Part shown: positions 35,850 to 45,807 of the stretch, in pieces
Layout: each line of letters begins with the position of its first letter
Position numbering within the stretch: position 1 is the first letter of the stretch
Assembly (NCBI GenBank): GCA_000283575.1
Contig: AP012044.1
Span: forward strand, 3,596,001-3,660,000
Source of the DNA: Oscillibacter valericigenes Sjm18-20
GTDB taxonomy: Bacteria; Bacillota; Clostridia; Oscillospirales; Oscillospiraceae
Length of the DNA: 64,000 nucleotides
Direction: 5' to 3'
Notes under the pieces: model-generated
What the model saw: only the letters and a program-made list of their open reading frames with translations
What the model was told of the DNA's origin: nothing
The model's database searches: none
Translations under genes and position numbers: made by a program

Positions 35850-37178
35850 TTATTTTATGTCCCCGTCGTCGAACGGATCGCCGCATTCGGGGCAGAACTT
35901 GGGCGGATTCGACATGTCCGCAGGTTCCCAGCCACATTTGTCACATTTATACTGCGGCACACCCTTGGGTTTAGGCGCAGCGCATTCCGTGCAGAATTTC
36001 CCCTTGTTGAGCGTTCCGCAATGAGAGCAGGTCCAACCTGCCGCTGCCTGCGGCTTGGGCGCGGCACATTCCATACAAAATCTGCCCATGTTGACTGTCC
36101 CGCACTGGGGGCAAGTCCAGCTTGCAGTTCCCTGAGGCTTGGGCGCCTGTTGCTGTACCGGCTGCTGCACGGCGTCCATATTAAATAAATTCTGCGCATT
36201 CATGCCGCCGGTACCTTGCGCCATATTCATCCCTGCGAATGCCATAAAGGCACCAGCACCTTCGTTCGCAGCGGCCGATTTCATTGCATCCGCCTGAGCG
36301 CCCACCAGATGCGCTGCCGCCATATTTGGGTTGCGGAAAACAGCGTTCTTCTGCAACTCCTTGATCGTTTCTTCGTCATCCTCGTTGGCCGACATGGAAC
36401 TCACGCCGAATGAGACGATATACACACCGCGCAGGTTGCTCCATTTTTCTGAAAGGACTTCGTTAAGAGCTTGAGCCAGCTCTGTCGTGTGACCCGGCAA
36501 AGCGCTGTAGCGTATACCCATAGCGGAAATCTTTGCGATTGCTGGCTGGATGGCCGTTAGCAGCTCACTTTTCAACTGGCTGTCGATCTTACTACGCGTG
36601 TAATCGTCCTCGACATTTCCGCAGACATTTTTATAAAACAGCATAGGGTTGGATATTCTATACGAATACTCACCGAAAAATTTGATGGCAATATCCATGT
36701 CAAGACCGATATTCTGGTCCAACACCCTGAATGGCACTGGATTGGCTGTGCCGTATTTATTGCCAATGATCTCCTTTGTGTTGAAAAAGTATATCCGCTG
36801 GTCCTTGCCGGTATCGCCCCCCATTGCGAAACGTTTTCTAAGCGTATCCCAGCTGTTTTTGAGTTCCCGCTCCAGCCCACCGTAAAAAATCGTCGGTTCG
36901 GTAGAGCTGTCCCAGACGAATTCCCCCGCTTCGGCACAGAGTTCCACAATTGCACCCTGATCGACGATCATCATGCACTGACCCTCATTGACTGCGATAA
37001 TCGAGCCGTTTGTGATGATGTTATCTGACGCGCGTGTATTGCTGCTTTTGCTGGAAAGCCGCTTGGTACCTTTCTTAACTAACACGTTAACGGGCAATGA
37101 ATCGCAGTAAAAATAATCCCTCCATTGATCGGCTAAAACGCTTGAAAGCGCTCCGACTCCTGCTTGTAACAGACCCAT
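35850..37178 (-). CDS. SPFH-domain protein with three C-terminal zinc ribbons (YdjI/virion-core-like)
   Basis: This 442-residue protein has an SPFH domain over about residues 1-300 (DQWRDYFYCDSLPVNVLVKK, NEGQCMMIVDQGAIVELCAE, FGEYSYRISNPMLFYKNVCG, MGIRYSALPGHTTELAQAL). An Ala/Met/Gly-rich linker follows, then three CxxC-x9-12-CxxC ribbons (WTCPQCGTVN, WTCSHCGTLN, YKCDKCGWEP). In Bacillus a related protein, YdjI, works with the PspA-like YdjF at the membrane. It forms a two-gene unit with the DUF4428 protein. Confidence 0.85.
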   Translation of the reverse strand: MGLLQAGVGALSSVLADQWRDYFYCDSLPVNVLVKKGTKRLSSKSSNTRASDNIITNGSIIAVNEGQCMMIVDQGAIVELCAEAGEFVWDSSTEPTIFYGGLERELKNSWDTLRKRFAMGGDTGKDQRIYFFNTKEIIGNKYGTANPVPFRVLDQNIGLDMDIAIKFFGEYSYRISNPMLFYKNVCGNVEDDYTRSKIDSQLKSELLTAIQPAIAKISAMGIRYSALPGHTTELAQALNEVLSEKWSNLRGVYIVSFGVSSMSANEDDEETIKELQKNAVFRNPNMAAAHLVGAQADAMKSAAANEGAGAFMAFAGMNMAQGTGGMNAQNLFNMDAVQQPVQQQAPKPQGTASWTCPQCGTVNMGRFCMECAAPKPQAAAGWTCSHCGTLNKGKFCTECAAPKPKGVPQYKCDKCGWEPADMSNPPKFCPECGDPFDDGDIK

Positions 37179-37302
37179 TAAGTAGCCCCCCTTTTTATAA
37201 AAACAGTCTATGTTTTATATTTCTTTATGATTGTTACAATAAAAGCACAAGTATTATATCACATATTCTAACATTTGTACAATAATTTACCAAAGCACCT
37301 AT

Positions 37303-37370
37303 TGTACAGGCCTTCAGAAAGCCGGCATTCCTATCAACATCGCTAGTCACCTGGTGGGCCACGTAGGATT
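37303..37370 (+). pseudogene. Possible phage-integrase C-terminal fragment
   Basis: LQKAGIPINIASHLVGHV, read rightward, resembles the GHxxxxT region of tyrosine recombinases (SHLVGH). It is very short, with no start or stop of its own. Confidence 0.3.
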
Positions 37371-37380
37371 TTATAGGACT

Positions 37381-37575
37381 TTATTGAGCCTTTCTTTTGT
37401 CCATCTGATTAACAGCTTTGTGTGCAGCTGCGGTGTCTGGATGGATATATCTTTGCGTCGTAGTAAACTTCGTGTGGCGCATCACTTCTTGAATTACGCT
37501 GGGTGCGATATTGCCCAAGGCTAATGCGGTGGCCGTCAGTACCGCAGGATGCTGTGCAGCGCCCCTGCCTCTTTG
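37381..37575 (-). pseudogene. Tyrosine recombinase C-terminal fragment
   Basis: Read leftward: TATALALGNIAPSVIQEVMR, then HTKFTTTQRYIHPDTAAAHK and a stop at 37381. This is the catalytic end of an integrase, with the histidine of MRH and the nucleophilic Tyr in QRYIHP. The rest of the gene is gone. Confidence 0.6.
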
Positions 37576-37657
37576 TCTAGCTGCTCCTCTTTTCTTACTT
37601 TGATTACCGTTTTGTATCTAGCTGGGATGGTTTGATTTGAGACCTCCTAAAGTCAAA

Positions 37658-38131
37658 TTATGAAATCTCACCTGATAAAACGGCGCGGATGGCGTTTCCG
37701 ATTTCCTCGTAGCTGGTACAGCGGCAGATGTTGCTTTGCAGCCAGTCGTCAATCAAAATGTCCGGGGGATCAGGATGGATTGTAGCCAGCGCATGGCAGG
37801 CCATGAGAAAGCCGGAGGTACAGTAGCCGCACTGAAATCCGAATTTTTCGATAAACGCCTTCTGAATTGGGGCGTTTTTCAGTCCCTCCACAGTGGTGAT
37901 TTGTTTTCCGATTGCCTCCACGGTCAGCATCAGGCAGGATTTGACCGGCCAGCCGTCTACAAGGACCGTGCACGCGCCGCAGTCTCCGTTTTCACAGCCC
38001 GGTTTCACTCCCGTCAGCCCCAGCTGGCCCCGCAGCGTTTCCATCAGGATATCGGACGGCGATAGGACCACATCCCTGATCTCGCCGTTTATGTTCAACT
38101 GAATGACGCTTTTTTCTTTCAGACTGTACAT
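37658..38131 (-). CDS. Molybdenum hydroxylase 2Fe-2S subunit (CoxS/XdhC type)
   Basis: The 157-residue subunit has the plant-type ferredoxin cluster (Cys46, 51, 54 in CENGDCGAC and Cys66) and the second cluster in the helical domain (CGYCTSG and CRC). It passes electrons from the molybdenum centre to FAD. I prefer ATG 38131 (GGTG at short distance), one base after the stop of the FAD gene; an in-frame ATG at 38140 is possible. Last gene of the operon. Confidence 0.9.
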   Translation of the reverse strand: MYSLKEKSVIQLNINGEIRDVVLSPSDILMETLRGQLGLTGVKPGCENGDCGACTVLVDGWPVKSCLMLTVEAIGKQITTVEGLKNAPIQKAFIEKFGFQCGYCTSGFLMACHALATIHPDPPDILIDDWLQSNICRCTSYEEIGNAIRAVLSGEIS

Positions 38132-38132
38132 C

Positions 38133-38966
38133 TCATACACCTTTCATCGTGTCCAGAATATTGAGGATTGTTTCCTTTAAAACAAATTTTCGGTATTCCG
38201 CCGAGCCGGACAGATCACTTTGAATCACGCTGGAGAGGTGCTTTACCACTTTATCCGCCTTTCTTTCCGGGCTCAGGTAAGAGGCGTTCAAAGTTTTCTC
38301 CACTTTATCATCGCGAAATGGGTAGGCCGCCAATCCGCTGAACGCAATTCTGAGTACTCCCGCTTTTTTGAGGCCCTCTGCGGTGATCAGGGGGTAGTCG
38401 ATTTTTTCGTTCTTCGTTTTTTTCTCATGAAAGTACGGCAGTGAAAAGAAGCCCTTGTCCAGCATGACCCCAGCCAAAAACTCGCCCCGAGGCAGAAGCA
38501 GCCGCTCCCGGAACACGGTATCCATGTCGTATTCCTTAAAACCGTCCGCCCCCGCAAAAGTAAGCTTTGCGTCCGACAGGAGAAGCGGCAGCGCGGTTTC
38601 TCGATAGATAATTGTGGCGGCTAAATTGCCGCCCAATGTGATTTTACACTGCATGGTGTGGTCCGCGATGCGTCCGGCTGTTTTGGAAAGGAGGGGGAAG
38701 CCGTTCCACTCCACCAGATCCGACAAGGTAAGCCCCGCCCCCAGATAGAAACCATTCCCTCGGTCTTCCATCGCTTTGCATTCCGAAATATTCTTGAGAT
38801 CAATAACCGCGCCGAAGGAACGGCTGCCAACCCGCGCCATACTGATGAGTTCGCTTCCGCCCCCGTAGTAAACAGGCTCCTTCCCCTCAGCTTCCAATTC
38901 GGCAAATACGGAGACGGCTTCTTCGGCAGTATCCGGCCGGTAATATTCAAAGTCAAACGGAATCAT
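38133..38966 (-). CDS. Molybdenum hydroxylase FAD subunit (CoxM/XdhB type)
   Basis: This 277-residue FAD_binding_5/CO_deh_flav_C protein begins MIPFDFEYYRPDTAEEAVSV. It has VYYGGGSELISMARV for the FAD pyrophosphate loop and MQCKITLGGNLAATI, where TxGGN is the second FAD motif. It lies between the large subunit (six bases upstream) and the 2Fe-2S subunit. Confidence 0.9.
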   Translation of the reverse strand: MIPFDFEYYRPDTAEEAVSVFAELEAEGKEPVYYGGGSELISMARVGSRSFGAVIDLKNISECKAMEDRGNGFYLGAGLTLSDLVEWNGFPLLSKTAGRIADHTMQCKITLGGNLAATIIYRETALPLLLSDAKLTFAGADGFKEYDMDTVFRERLLLPRGEFLAGVMLDKGFFSLPYFHEKKTKNEKIDYPLITAEGLKKAGVLRIAFSGLAAYPFRDDKVEKTLNASYLSPERKADKVVKHLSSVIQSDLSGSAEYRKFVLKETILNILDTMKGV

Positions 38967-38972
38967 CTTGAC

Positions 38973-41313
38973 TCACTCCTTTTTCTCTGCCGACGCCTGG
39001 GTTTTGATCCTCCAAATTGTTTCCGGGACAAGCGGCAGCTCGTCCAGTTCCACCCCGGCAGCCAGGGAAAGGGCATTCCCAAGCGCCGCCGACATACCGA
39101 TGATGCCGTGCTCAGCGATTCCTCTGGCCGCATAGGGAGAGTCCAGCTGCGGGGTCTCCACAAAGCCCACCAAATACTCCGGCGTCTCTCCAAAGTGCAT
39201 CACCTTATAGGTCCGAAGACTCGTGTCCACGACTCTCCCGTTTTGGTCATAATGAAAGCACTCCCGGCTTCCCAGACCAAGACCCATGCATATGCCGCCT
39301 TTCACGACCGCATCCGCCATGGCCGGATTCAGCTCTCGCCCCGCATCCATGACGGTAGCGGCCCTAATCAGGCGGTAGGTGTATTCCTGCTTGTCAAACT
39401 CAACTTCCACCGCCTGTGCACCCACCGTCCAATAAGGCCCGGCCTTTCCAATTCCGGTCTCCTGATCCATGGGGGTCAGGCCGCTCATGATGAAACTGCC
39501 CCGTCCAAGGATCTGCCCCTCCACCGCGTTGCCATTCTGGTACTTATATCCGTGAACCAGATCTTTGAACTTTAGATATTGGGTTGGATCACTTTTTACA
39601 TAGACCATTTCGTCGGCCACTTCCAGATTTTCCGGGGGGCACCGCAGCGCAACGGCCGCAAGGCTTTTCAGCTGCCGGGTAATGTCCTCGGCCGCGCGCA
39701 GCACGGCATTCCCGGCAAGATAGGTTGTCATGCTGGCACCGTCTTCCAGTGCTTGGGACTGTACTTTGTATTGACGTCCATATTAACGAAAATACGGTCG
39801 ATGTCCATTTTCATCTTTTCCGAGAGAATCTGGGCAAGCGTGGTTTTCATTGCCGGTCCATACTCCACGCAGCCGCAGTTCAAGTTAATGCTTCCGTCCT
39901 CATTGAACGTTAAAAAAACACCCGAGACCGCGTCGGTGGGTGAATCAGATGTCTTCCAGAAGCAGACAATCCCCTTGGCGCGGATCTTGTCTCCGCCGAT
40001 TTCCAGCCGCTCCCCCGCACTCCAACCGATCAGTTGCTTCAGCTGGGTTATGCAGGCAATGAGATTGCCAAAGTTGCTTGCCGTCACCTTTACTTGGGTG
40101 GGAGTGAGCATTCCGGGCTGAAGGGCGTTCTTTTCGCGCATCAGCGCCGGATCCATTTGAAGTCTCCGAGAAAGCTTGTCAATCATCCGCTCCACATAAA
40201 ATGTATAGGAGGCATGTCCAAACCCTCGAAATGAAGTGGCATACGGGTGGTTTGTATAGATGCAGAGCGCGTCGCACCTGACGTTTTCAATGTGATACGG
40301 CCCCGTACAGTCTGCGGCGATGGCTTTGGTCAAACGCGGACCAATATCGGCGTAGGCGCCCGTATCGACGAGATAGGTCATTTGAATTGCTTTGATCGTG
40401 CCATCCATGCCTGCGCCCATTTTTATGGTGGCCTCCAGGCCCAGTTTGCAGGGGGAGGTCACCATATCATTTCCCCTGGAGTTTAGAATTCGAACCTCTC
40501 TTCCTCCCACCGCGCGGGAAGCCATATAAGCCAGCAGCTCCAATTGGATGGGTGCCTTGCCACCAAACCCTCCGCCGACAAACGGAACCTCCACCACAAC
40601 TTTGCCCTCGTCCAGACCAAATACCGTACAGACCTGTTTTTTCACTCCGTGAGGAGACTGGGAGGAAGATCGGATAAATACGGTGCCGTCCGCGTCAATT
40701 TTTGCCTGTACCGCCCGTGTCTCCATGGCGATATGATCCGACTGAGGCAGAGTAAAATGCCCTTCCACCACAACTGCGCTTTTCTCAAAGCCCTGCTGTA
40801 TATCTCCCTTTCGGATCTGCTTTCGGTCACAGATGTTGGTACCGGGCTCCGGATAGATGTCGGTCACCATTTTCTTGTAGCTGCCCAAGTTCTCGTGGAC
40901 CAGAGCCGTTCCTGACTGCAAAGCCTCCGAGGGAGAGTTCAGTACTGCCAGCGGCTCATACTCCACTTGAATCGAAAACGCAGCCTGCGCGGCTGTTTTT
41001 TCATTGTCAGCCACTACAATGGCAACCGGTTCCCCGTAATATCTCACTTTTTCACGAGCCAGAGGTGACCGGTCCTCCAAAAGCGAGCCCGCATGGGAGA
41101 GTCCACTCCCGTCAGTATGGCCCGGACTCCCGGCAAAGCCGCCGCTGAGTCCGAATCAATTTTGATGATTTTTCCATGGGCGCAGGTGCTTGTCACAACC
41201 CGGGCCGTCAGCGCTCCAACCGAGCGGAAATCATCCGTATATTTTGCGCAGCCGGTCACTTTATCGTTTGCTTCTTTTCGGATGACGGTGACTCCGATCC
41301 CTGTTTTCGGCAT
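38973..41313 (-). pseudogene. Molybdenum hydroxylase large subunit (xanthine dehydrogenase family), two frameshifts
   Basis: The coding sequence runs leftward in three frames. The N-terminus has KANDKVTGCAKYTDD-type residues. The centre has VPFVGGGFGGKAPIQLELLA, NHPYATSFRGFGHASYTFYV and LNCGCVEYG. The C-terminus has GSFIMSGLTPMD and YAARGIAEHGIIGMSAALGN, where Glu is the catalytic base. The first break is near 41085; the second, near 39732, is a single missing G (ACGGTGCC instead of ACGGTGGCC). All cofactor motifs are otherwise preserved, so the lesions are recent or are sequencing errors. Confidence 0.85.
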
Positions 41314-41417
41314 ATTCTCAACTCCGATCCTGTTTTGGCACATATTGTTGCCAATTTCAGGAACAATATCCCAGTGCCAATCTGGAGCATAAGGACTGTT
41401 GAATGGGAGGTCAAACA

Positions 41418-42318
41418 TTGGAGACGGCCAAAATGTTGCGCACCGCGGACATCACCATGATCGTGACCGGAGTTGTCATGGGGACTGCTGCCAGAATCAT
41501 TACGCTAAAGGTGGACTTCCGGCAAGTTCCAACCTATCCCAGCGCGTATTTCAACAACGTTGTTCTGGGCTTAATCGCTTCTGCCCTGGGCGCTATCGCA
41601 ATACCGGCCATTCTCGCTAAAAATTACGCCTCCGTTACCTTCCTGACCGTTGCCCGTGCAGCAGTTCCGGGAAGTTAGAAAGGCTGAACGGGACAGCCTT
41701 GAGAAATTGGAGCAATCGGAATATATCCAGCGCGGCGCAGCCTATATCGACGGAATTTCCAAGACTTTTGAGTCCAGGAGCTATATTTCTCTGGTCACGG
41801 CACTGCTTACCGTGTTGGCAATAAAACTGGTCAATTTCACGGAACCTCTCATTAATATCGCCGTAGGGGTTCTTGCGGGGCTGCTCGTCATCTTTTTCTG
41901 CCATCGATTTACAAAGATCGAAAACATCTGTACGATTCGGCAGGGAAAAATTGAGGTAAGAGATTCCGAGCTGTATGTCGATGATATGTTTGTGACCAAT
42001 TACCTTGGAGCGGATCGGAGCCGGGATGCCTTTTTAAAGGAGGGGGTTGCCGTGGTTTTGGAACCCAAGAATGAGGCCTGCCGGATTACTCTGGAAAATT
42101 ACGGCCAGCGGCAGGCAGTCCTCTTTGAAGCGATTCGTGCGCTCGGTGTAAAGCGTTATAAATTTATGCGGCGCAATTTTGCGACCGGGAAAGTAATTCT
42201 CACCTTTGTTCCGATTCTCAATAATCCGGAGCAATTGATACAGGCTGTCCGCAATACTCCGATTCCGGAAAACAGCCGAAAAATCAAGCGGATTATGGAT
42301 ACGCAGTTGGGAGGCTAA
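41418..42318 (+). pseudogene. YIEGIA family sporulation-associated protein, frameshifted
   Basis: A GGGAGG site precedes a TTG start at 41418. The first frame has membrane helices (DITMIVTGVVMGTAARIITL, NNVVLGLIASALGAIAIPAI). It shifts near 41655, where LPVQQFREVRKAERDSLEKL and YIQRGAAYIDGISKTFESRS follow in another frame. YIDGI is the variant of the name-giving YIEGIA motif. The C-terminal cytosolic domain is complete. The next gene encodes its usual partner, so the locus is recognisable but apparently broken. Confidence 0.75.
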
Positions 42319-42319
42319 G

Positions 42320-42514
42320 ATGGGAAAAAACATTGTGGCCTATATCACGTCGGATGAAAAACGGGTGCTTGGCGGCAATCCGCTGGCGCTGCTGGTAAAA
42401 AGCCAAGAATAACAAAAGCAGTTATTGCTGGATTTGGGGCGGGCACTGATGGCGGATACCGTGCAGCTCAAAAACGGCGATTATATTTTGATTACGGAAG
42501 AAGGAAAGCGATAA
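42320..42514 (+). pseudogene. Capping complex subunit for YIEGIA, with in-frame stop
   Basis: The 64-codon frame starts two bases after the YIEGIA stop and reads KNIVAYITSDEKRVLGGNPL, then TAA at codon 31 (GAA-TAA-CAA where GAA-CAA or GAA-GAA-CAA is expected). It continues with LMADTVQLKNGDYILITEEG to the final stop. This pattern is the small YIEGIA partner of spore formers. The stop overlaps the next gene's ATG region. Confidence 0.7.
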
Positions 42515-42978
42515 TGATGCGATGTCAAGCGATTTTACCCCCAACAGTGGGCAGGGTGGCGCGCAGCACTTGTCCAAAGATCAACAAGGAGATCCGGGAC
42601 CGCACGTCTGCCCGCTTGAACTTCTATCAAGGCCGCGGCAAGCAGGCCTTAACCGAACGGATCACAGAGTTGAACCGGGAATGGGATACGGAGAGAGTTC
42701 TGGAAACCAATGCGGCTTCCGTGGTCCTAGCCAGTTCTCTTGTGGGATATAAAAAGTCAAAATGCTGTTGTTTCCTGATAACAGGTACAGTGGGATTCTT
42801 CTTCCTTCAGCACGCGCTGCAGGGCTGGTGTCCGCCCTTGCCGGTTATCCGGAAACTGGGCGTTCGGACAGCGGAGGAAATCAGCCGGGAAAAGACGGTG
42901 ATCAAACTCATGAGAGGGGACTTTTCACATCATGTTAAATGCGCTGAAGATATATTGAAAGCGGCGCAAAAAAACTGA
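42514..42978 (+). CDS. DUF2892/YgaP-like membrane protein
   Basis: This 154-residue protein has an N-terminal helical part (ERITELNREWDTERVLETNA), then ASVVLASSLVG and a hydrophobic hairpin ending in FLQHALQGWCPPLPVIRKLG, followed by RTAEEISREKTVIKLMRGDF. The WDTERVLE..ASxxL and QGWCPPLPVxRxLGVRTxxEI signatures define a widespread small membrane family without a known reaction. It overlaps the stop of the gene before it. Confidence 0.75.
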   Translation: MMRCQAILPPTVGRVARSTCPKINKEIRDRTSARLNFYQGRGKQALTERITELNREWDTERVLETNAASVVLASSLVGYKKSKCCCFLITGTVGFFFLQHALQGWCPPLPVIRKLGVRTAEEISREKTVIKLMRGDFSHHVKCAEDILKAAQKN

Positions 42979-43045
42979 ATCCGAACTATGCCAATATAAT
43001 GCAGGTGCAACTGGGAGCCTACACGACGAGCTGAAATAGCTCTAT

Positions 43046-43088
43046 GCAAGGAAGAGGTGTCAAACAAAGTTTGACACCTCTTCCTTGC
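43046..43088. repeat. Perfect 20-bp inverted repeat
   Basis: GCAAGGAAGAGGTGTCAAAC and its exact complement are separated by AAA. It lies between two converging transcription units and could act as a bidirectional terminator, though T tracts are absent. Confidence 0.65.
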
Positions 43089-43301
43089 CCTCGAACGCTG
43101 CAGTCTTCATGAGGTAATTTCTGTTAATTAAAGTGCTATGCCAACATGGTTCCCGCCGAACTGATTGGAATTACAAGGTTTTGTTGGACAGTGCGTCGGC
43201 ACATAGGGTGAAAAAGTTTTCGTGACACGCGTGGCAGTGCGAGTTTCGTATTGAAGTTGCAATTAAAAAATTTCCAAGCCCTTAGGGGTTATCGGAGCAA
43301 T

Positions 43302-45446
43302 TCATCCAAATAAATGGGCAACCGTGGCAAATAAAATGCATGAGACAATACCAATTGACGTTGGAATCGCAGCGGCCAGAGCCGTCCATTTCCAGCTTCC
43401 GGTCTCTTTTTTTATGGTCAGCAGCGTGGTGGAACAGGGCCAGTGCATGAGGGAAAACAACATGGTACTGATTGCCGTGACCCAAGTCCAGCCGTTTGCC
43501 ACAAACAATTCTCTCATCTGAGCAAGGCTGTCAAGCTCAAGAATACTGCCTTGCGCCATGTAGGCCATGATAATAATGGGAATGACAATCTCATTGGCAG
43601 GGAAACCCAGGATAAATGCGATTAGAATTACACCGTCCAGTCCCATCAGCCGCGCAAAGGGGTCCAAGAAGGCCGCGCAGTGATTCAGGACGCAGGAACT
43701 GCCAACCATGATATTTGCCATGAGCCAGATAACCAGCCCTGCGGGAGCGGCAACGCTGATTGCCCTGCCCAGCACAAACAACGTCCTGTCAAGGATGGAA
43801 CGTACGATTACCTTGCCGATCTGCGGCTTTCTGTATGGCGGCAGCTCCAGCGTAAAGGAAGATGGAACCCCCTTGAGCAGCGTTTTGGAAAGCAGCTTGG
43901 TGACGGCAAAGGTGACTCCAACCCCGAGCACAATCACCGCTGTCAACAGTACCGCGGATAGCAACGAGGAATACGCTCCGCCCGCTGTTCCCACAAAAAA
44001 CATGGTGAGAATTGCGATCAACGTGGGAAATCGGCCGTTACAGGGTACAAAGTTATTCGTCAGAATAGCCAGCAGCCGCTCCCGCGGGGAGTCAATGATC
44101 CGGCACCCAATAATACCCGCGGCGTTGCACCCGAAGCCCATGCACATGCAAAGCGCCTGTTTCCCGCAGGCGCAGCAGCGTTTAAACGGCTTATCAAGGT
44201 TATAGGCCACGCGTGGAAGATATCCGGCATCCTCCAGCAGGGTAAACAGCGGAAAGAAAATGGCCATGGGTGGCAGCATGACGGATACGACCCAAGCCAA
44301 AACCCGGTAAACGCCAAGAACGAGCATTCCATGAAGCCAATCCGGTGCATGGATGTATTGGAAAAAGTCCGTGAGTCTGTCCTGCACCCAAAACAAGCCG
44401 TTTGATATCAGCTGTGAGGGGTAATTGGCACCCGTAATGGTCAGCCAGAACACCAAAGCCAGCAGAACCAGCATCACTGGGTATCCGGTCAGTTTGCTGG
44501 TGAGAATTTTATCCAATCTGCGGTCTGCGGCAGCGTAATTGTGCTTTTCATAGGTAATGGCGCCTCGGCATATATCCTCCGCATTTTTTACCAGGGCGGA
44601 TACGATCAGATCTTTCAGACGATCGACGTCAATTCCCTGCTCGGTCAGCTGTATTTTAGCCTGAGTAATCGCATCTTTTAATTCCTTATCCTGTAGAAAC
44701 GCTTCTCCGAGATAAGCGTTGATTTCCCGGATAAGAGATTCATCCTGATCCAAAAGCTTTAAGCTGAGCCACCGGCTATTCAGTCTCCCGCCGAACTTTT
44801 GCAAGACAAGCGGTTGGATTTTAGAAATTGCTGCTTCTATGATTTCCGGATAGTGTACGGAAAGAGGTGTGGGTTGACTGTTTCCATCTGTGACGTGGTC
44901 AAGTGCTCCCATCAGTTCAGACAGGCTTTTCTTTTTTCTTGCGACAGCGCCTACGACCGGTACACCCAATCTCTTCGCAATCAGGGACAGATCGATTCGG
45001 ATGTTTTTCCGCTTTGCTTCATCCATCAGATTGACGCATACAACGACCCTCGGTAAAATCTCAATCGTCTGCAAAACAAGGTTGAGGTTGCGCTCCAGGC
45101 ACGTGGCATCGCATACCACGACCACCGCGTCCGGCTCTCCAAAACAAACAAAGTTACGCGCAACCTCCTCCTCGGCGGAGTGGGCCATCAGAGAATAAGT
45201 ACCGGGAATATCCACCATAACGTAGGATTTTTTTTTCGTTTTACAGTAACCCTGTGCGTTGGTGACGGTCTTTCCCGGCCAGTTGCCGGTGTGCTGGTTC
45301 ATGCCAGTCAGCCCGTTGAAAACCGTGCTCTTGCCTACATTCGGGTTTCCGGCCAAGGCTACTACCTTATCGCTTGGCGTCTGCTTTTGAATAATCAATC
45401 CGGAATCAACGGCTTTGATTCCCATAGAGCTGTTTGTAAGGCCCAT
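43302..45446 (-). CDS. feoB: Ferrous iron transporter FeoB
   Basis: The full-length 714-residue FeoB has an N-terminal G domain with G1 GNPNVGKST (33-41), G3 DIPG (79-82) and G4 NLMD (139-142). A guanine-dissociation helical region follows, then the membrane part with the two Gate/Nucleos_tra2 repeats (VMLPPMAIFFPLFTLLEDAG, CGKQALCMCMGFGCNAAGII, IGFPANEIVIPIIIMAY-type). It imports Fe2+ across the cytoplasmic membrane. It is encoded 15 bp downstream of FeoA in the same operon. Confidence 0.95.
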   Translation of the reverse strand: MGLTNSSMGIKAVDSGLIIQKQTPSDKVVALAGNPNVGKSTVFNGLTGMNQHTGNWPGKTVTNAQGYCKTKKKSYVMVDIPGTYSLMAHSAEEEVARNFVCFGEPDAVVVVCDATCLERNLNLVLQTIEILPRVVVCVNLMDEAKRKNIRIDLSLIAKRLGVPVVGAVARKKKSLSELMGALDHVTDGNSQPTPLSVHYPEIIEAAISKIQPLVLQKFGGRLNSRWLSLKLLDQDESLIREINAYLGEAFLQDKELKDAITQAKIQLTEQGIDVDRLKDLIVSALVKNAEDICRGAITYEKHNYAAADRRLDKILTSKLTGYPVMLVLLALVFWLTITGANYPSQLISNGLFWVQDRLTDFFQYIHAPDWLHGMLVLGVYRVLAWVVSVMLPPMAIFFPLFTLLEDAGYLPRVAYNLDKPFKRCCACGKQALCMCMGFGCNAAGIIGCRIIDSPRERLLAILTNNFVPCNGRFPTLIAILTMFFVGTAGGAYSSLLSAVLLTAVIVLGVGVTFAVTKLLSKTLLKGVPSSFTLELPPYRKPQIGKVIVRSILDRTLFVLGRAISVAAPAGLVIWLMANIMVGSSCVLNHCAAFLDPFARLMGLDGVILIAFILGFPANEIVIPIIIMAYMAQGSILELDSLAQMRELFVANGWTWVTAISTMLFSLMHWPCSTTLLTIKKETGSWKWTALAAAIPTSIGIVSCILFATVAHLFG

Positions 45447-45461
45447 TCCGATACCTCCAAA

Positions 45462-45698
45462 TTACAATGCGTGAATCAAGATATTTCGGCAATCCTCGGA
45501 ACGGATTGCAATCACGGCTCCCCGGATCAGAAAAGCCGTCGGATCACCGCCCGGACTTCTGCCCAGACACTCTACATCCGTATTTTCAATCAGCCCAATA
45601 TCCAGCAGGCGGCGCCGCATACTCCCTGTGGATTGCAGAGCACTGACGGTGGCATGCTGTCCGGGCTTTACATCATTCAAACAAATTTGCTGATTCAT
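45462..45698 (-). CDS. feoA: Ferrous iron transport protein FeoA
   Basis: The 78-residue SH3-like FeoA has LNDVKPGQHATVSAL, MRRRLLDIGLIENTDVECL and AFLIRGAVIAIRSEDCRNI. ATG 45698 is chosen, with AAGGGTG upstream; longer frames would run into the regulator's promoter region. It assists FeoB. Probably repressed by the divergent DtxR-type protein under iron sufficiency. Confidence 0.9.
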   Translation of the reverse strand: MNQQICLNDVKPGQHATVSALQSTGSMRRRLLDIGLIENTDVECLGRSPGGDPTAFLIRGAVIAIRSEDCRNILIHAL

Positions 45699-45718
45699 AA
45701 TCGATACACCCTTCGAAT

Positions 45719-45746
45719 AATTTAGGATAAGGAAACTTTCTATCAA
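45719..45746 (-). promoter_or_regulatory. Candidate promoter of feoAB
   Basis: TTGATA (minus, 45746-45741), a 16-bp spacer and TAAATT (45724-45719). It sits in the 109-bp region between feoA and the divergent regulator; no perfect metal-box palindrome is seen. Confidence 0.5.
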
Positions 45747-45807
45747 TAGGTTATGCATGACACCGTAAATGGTTACAGGCATAGGCATTTATGAAAGGGT
45801 GCGGAGC

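Noticed and set aside
43046..43088. Perfect 20-bp inverted repeat as a mobile-element end
   Set aside because: There is only one copy and the arms are 3 bp apart, so a hairpin between convergent genes is the simpler reading.
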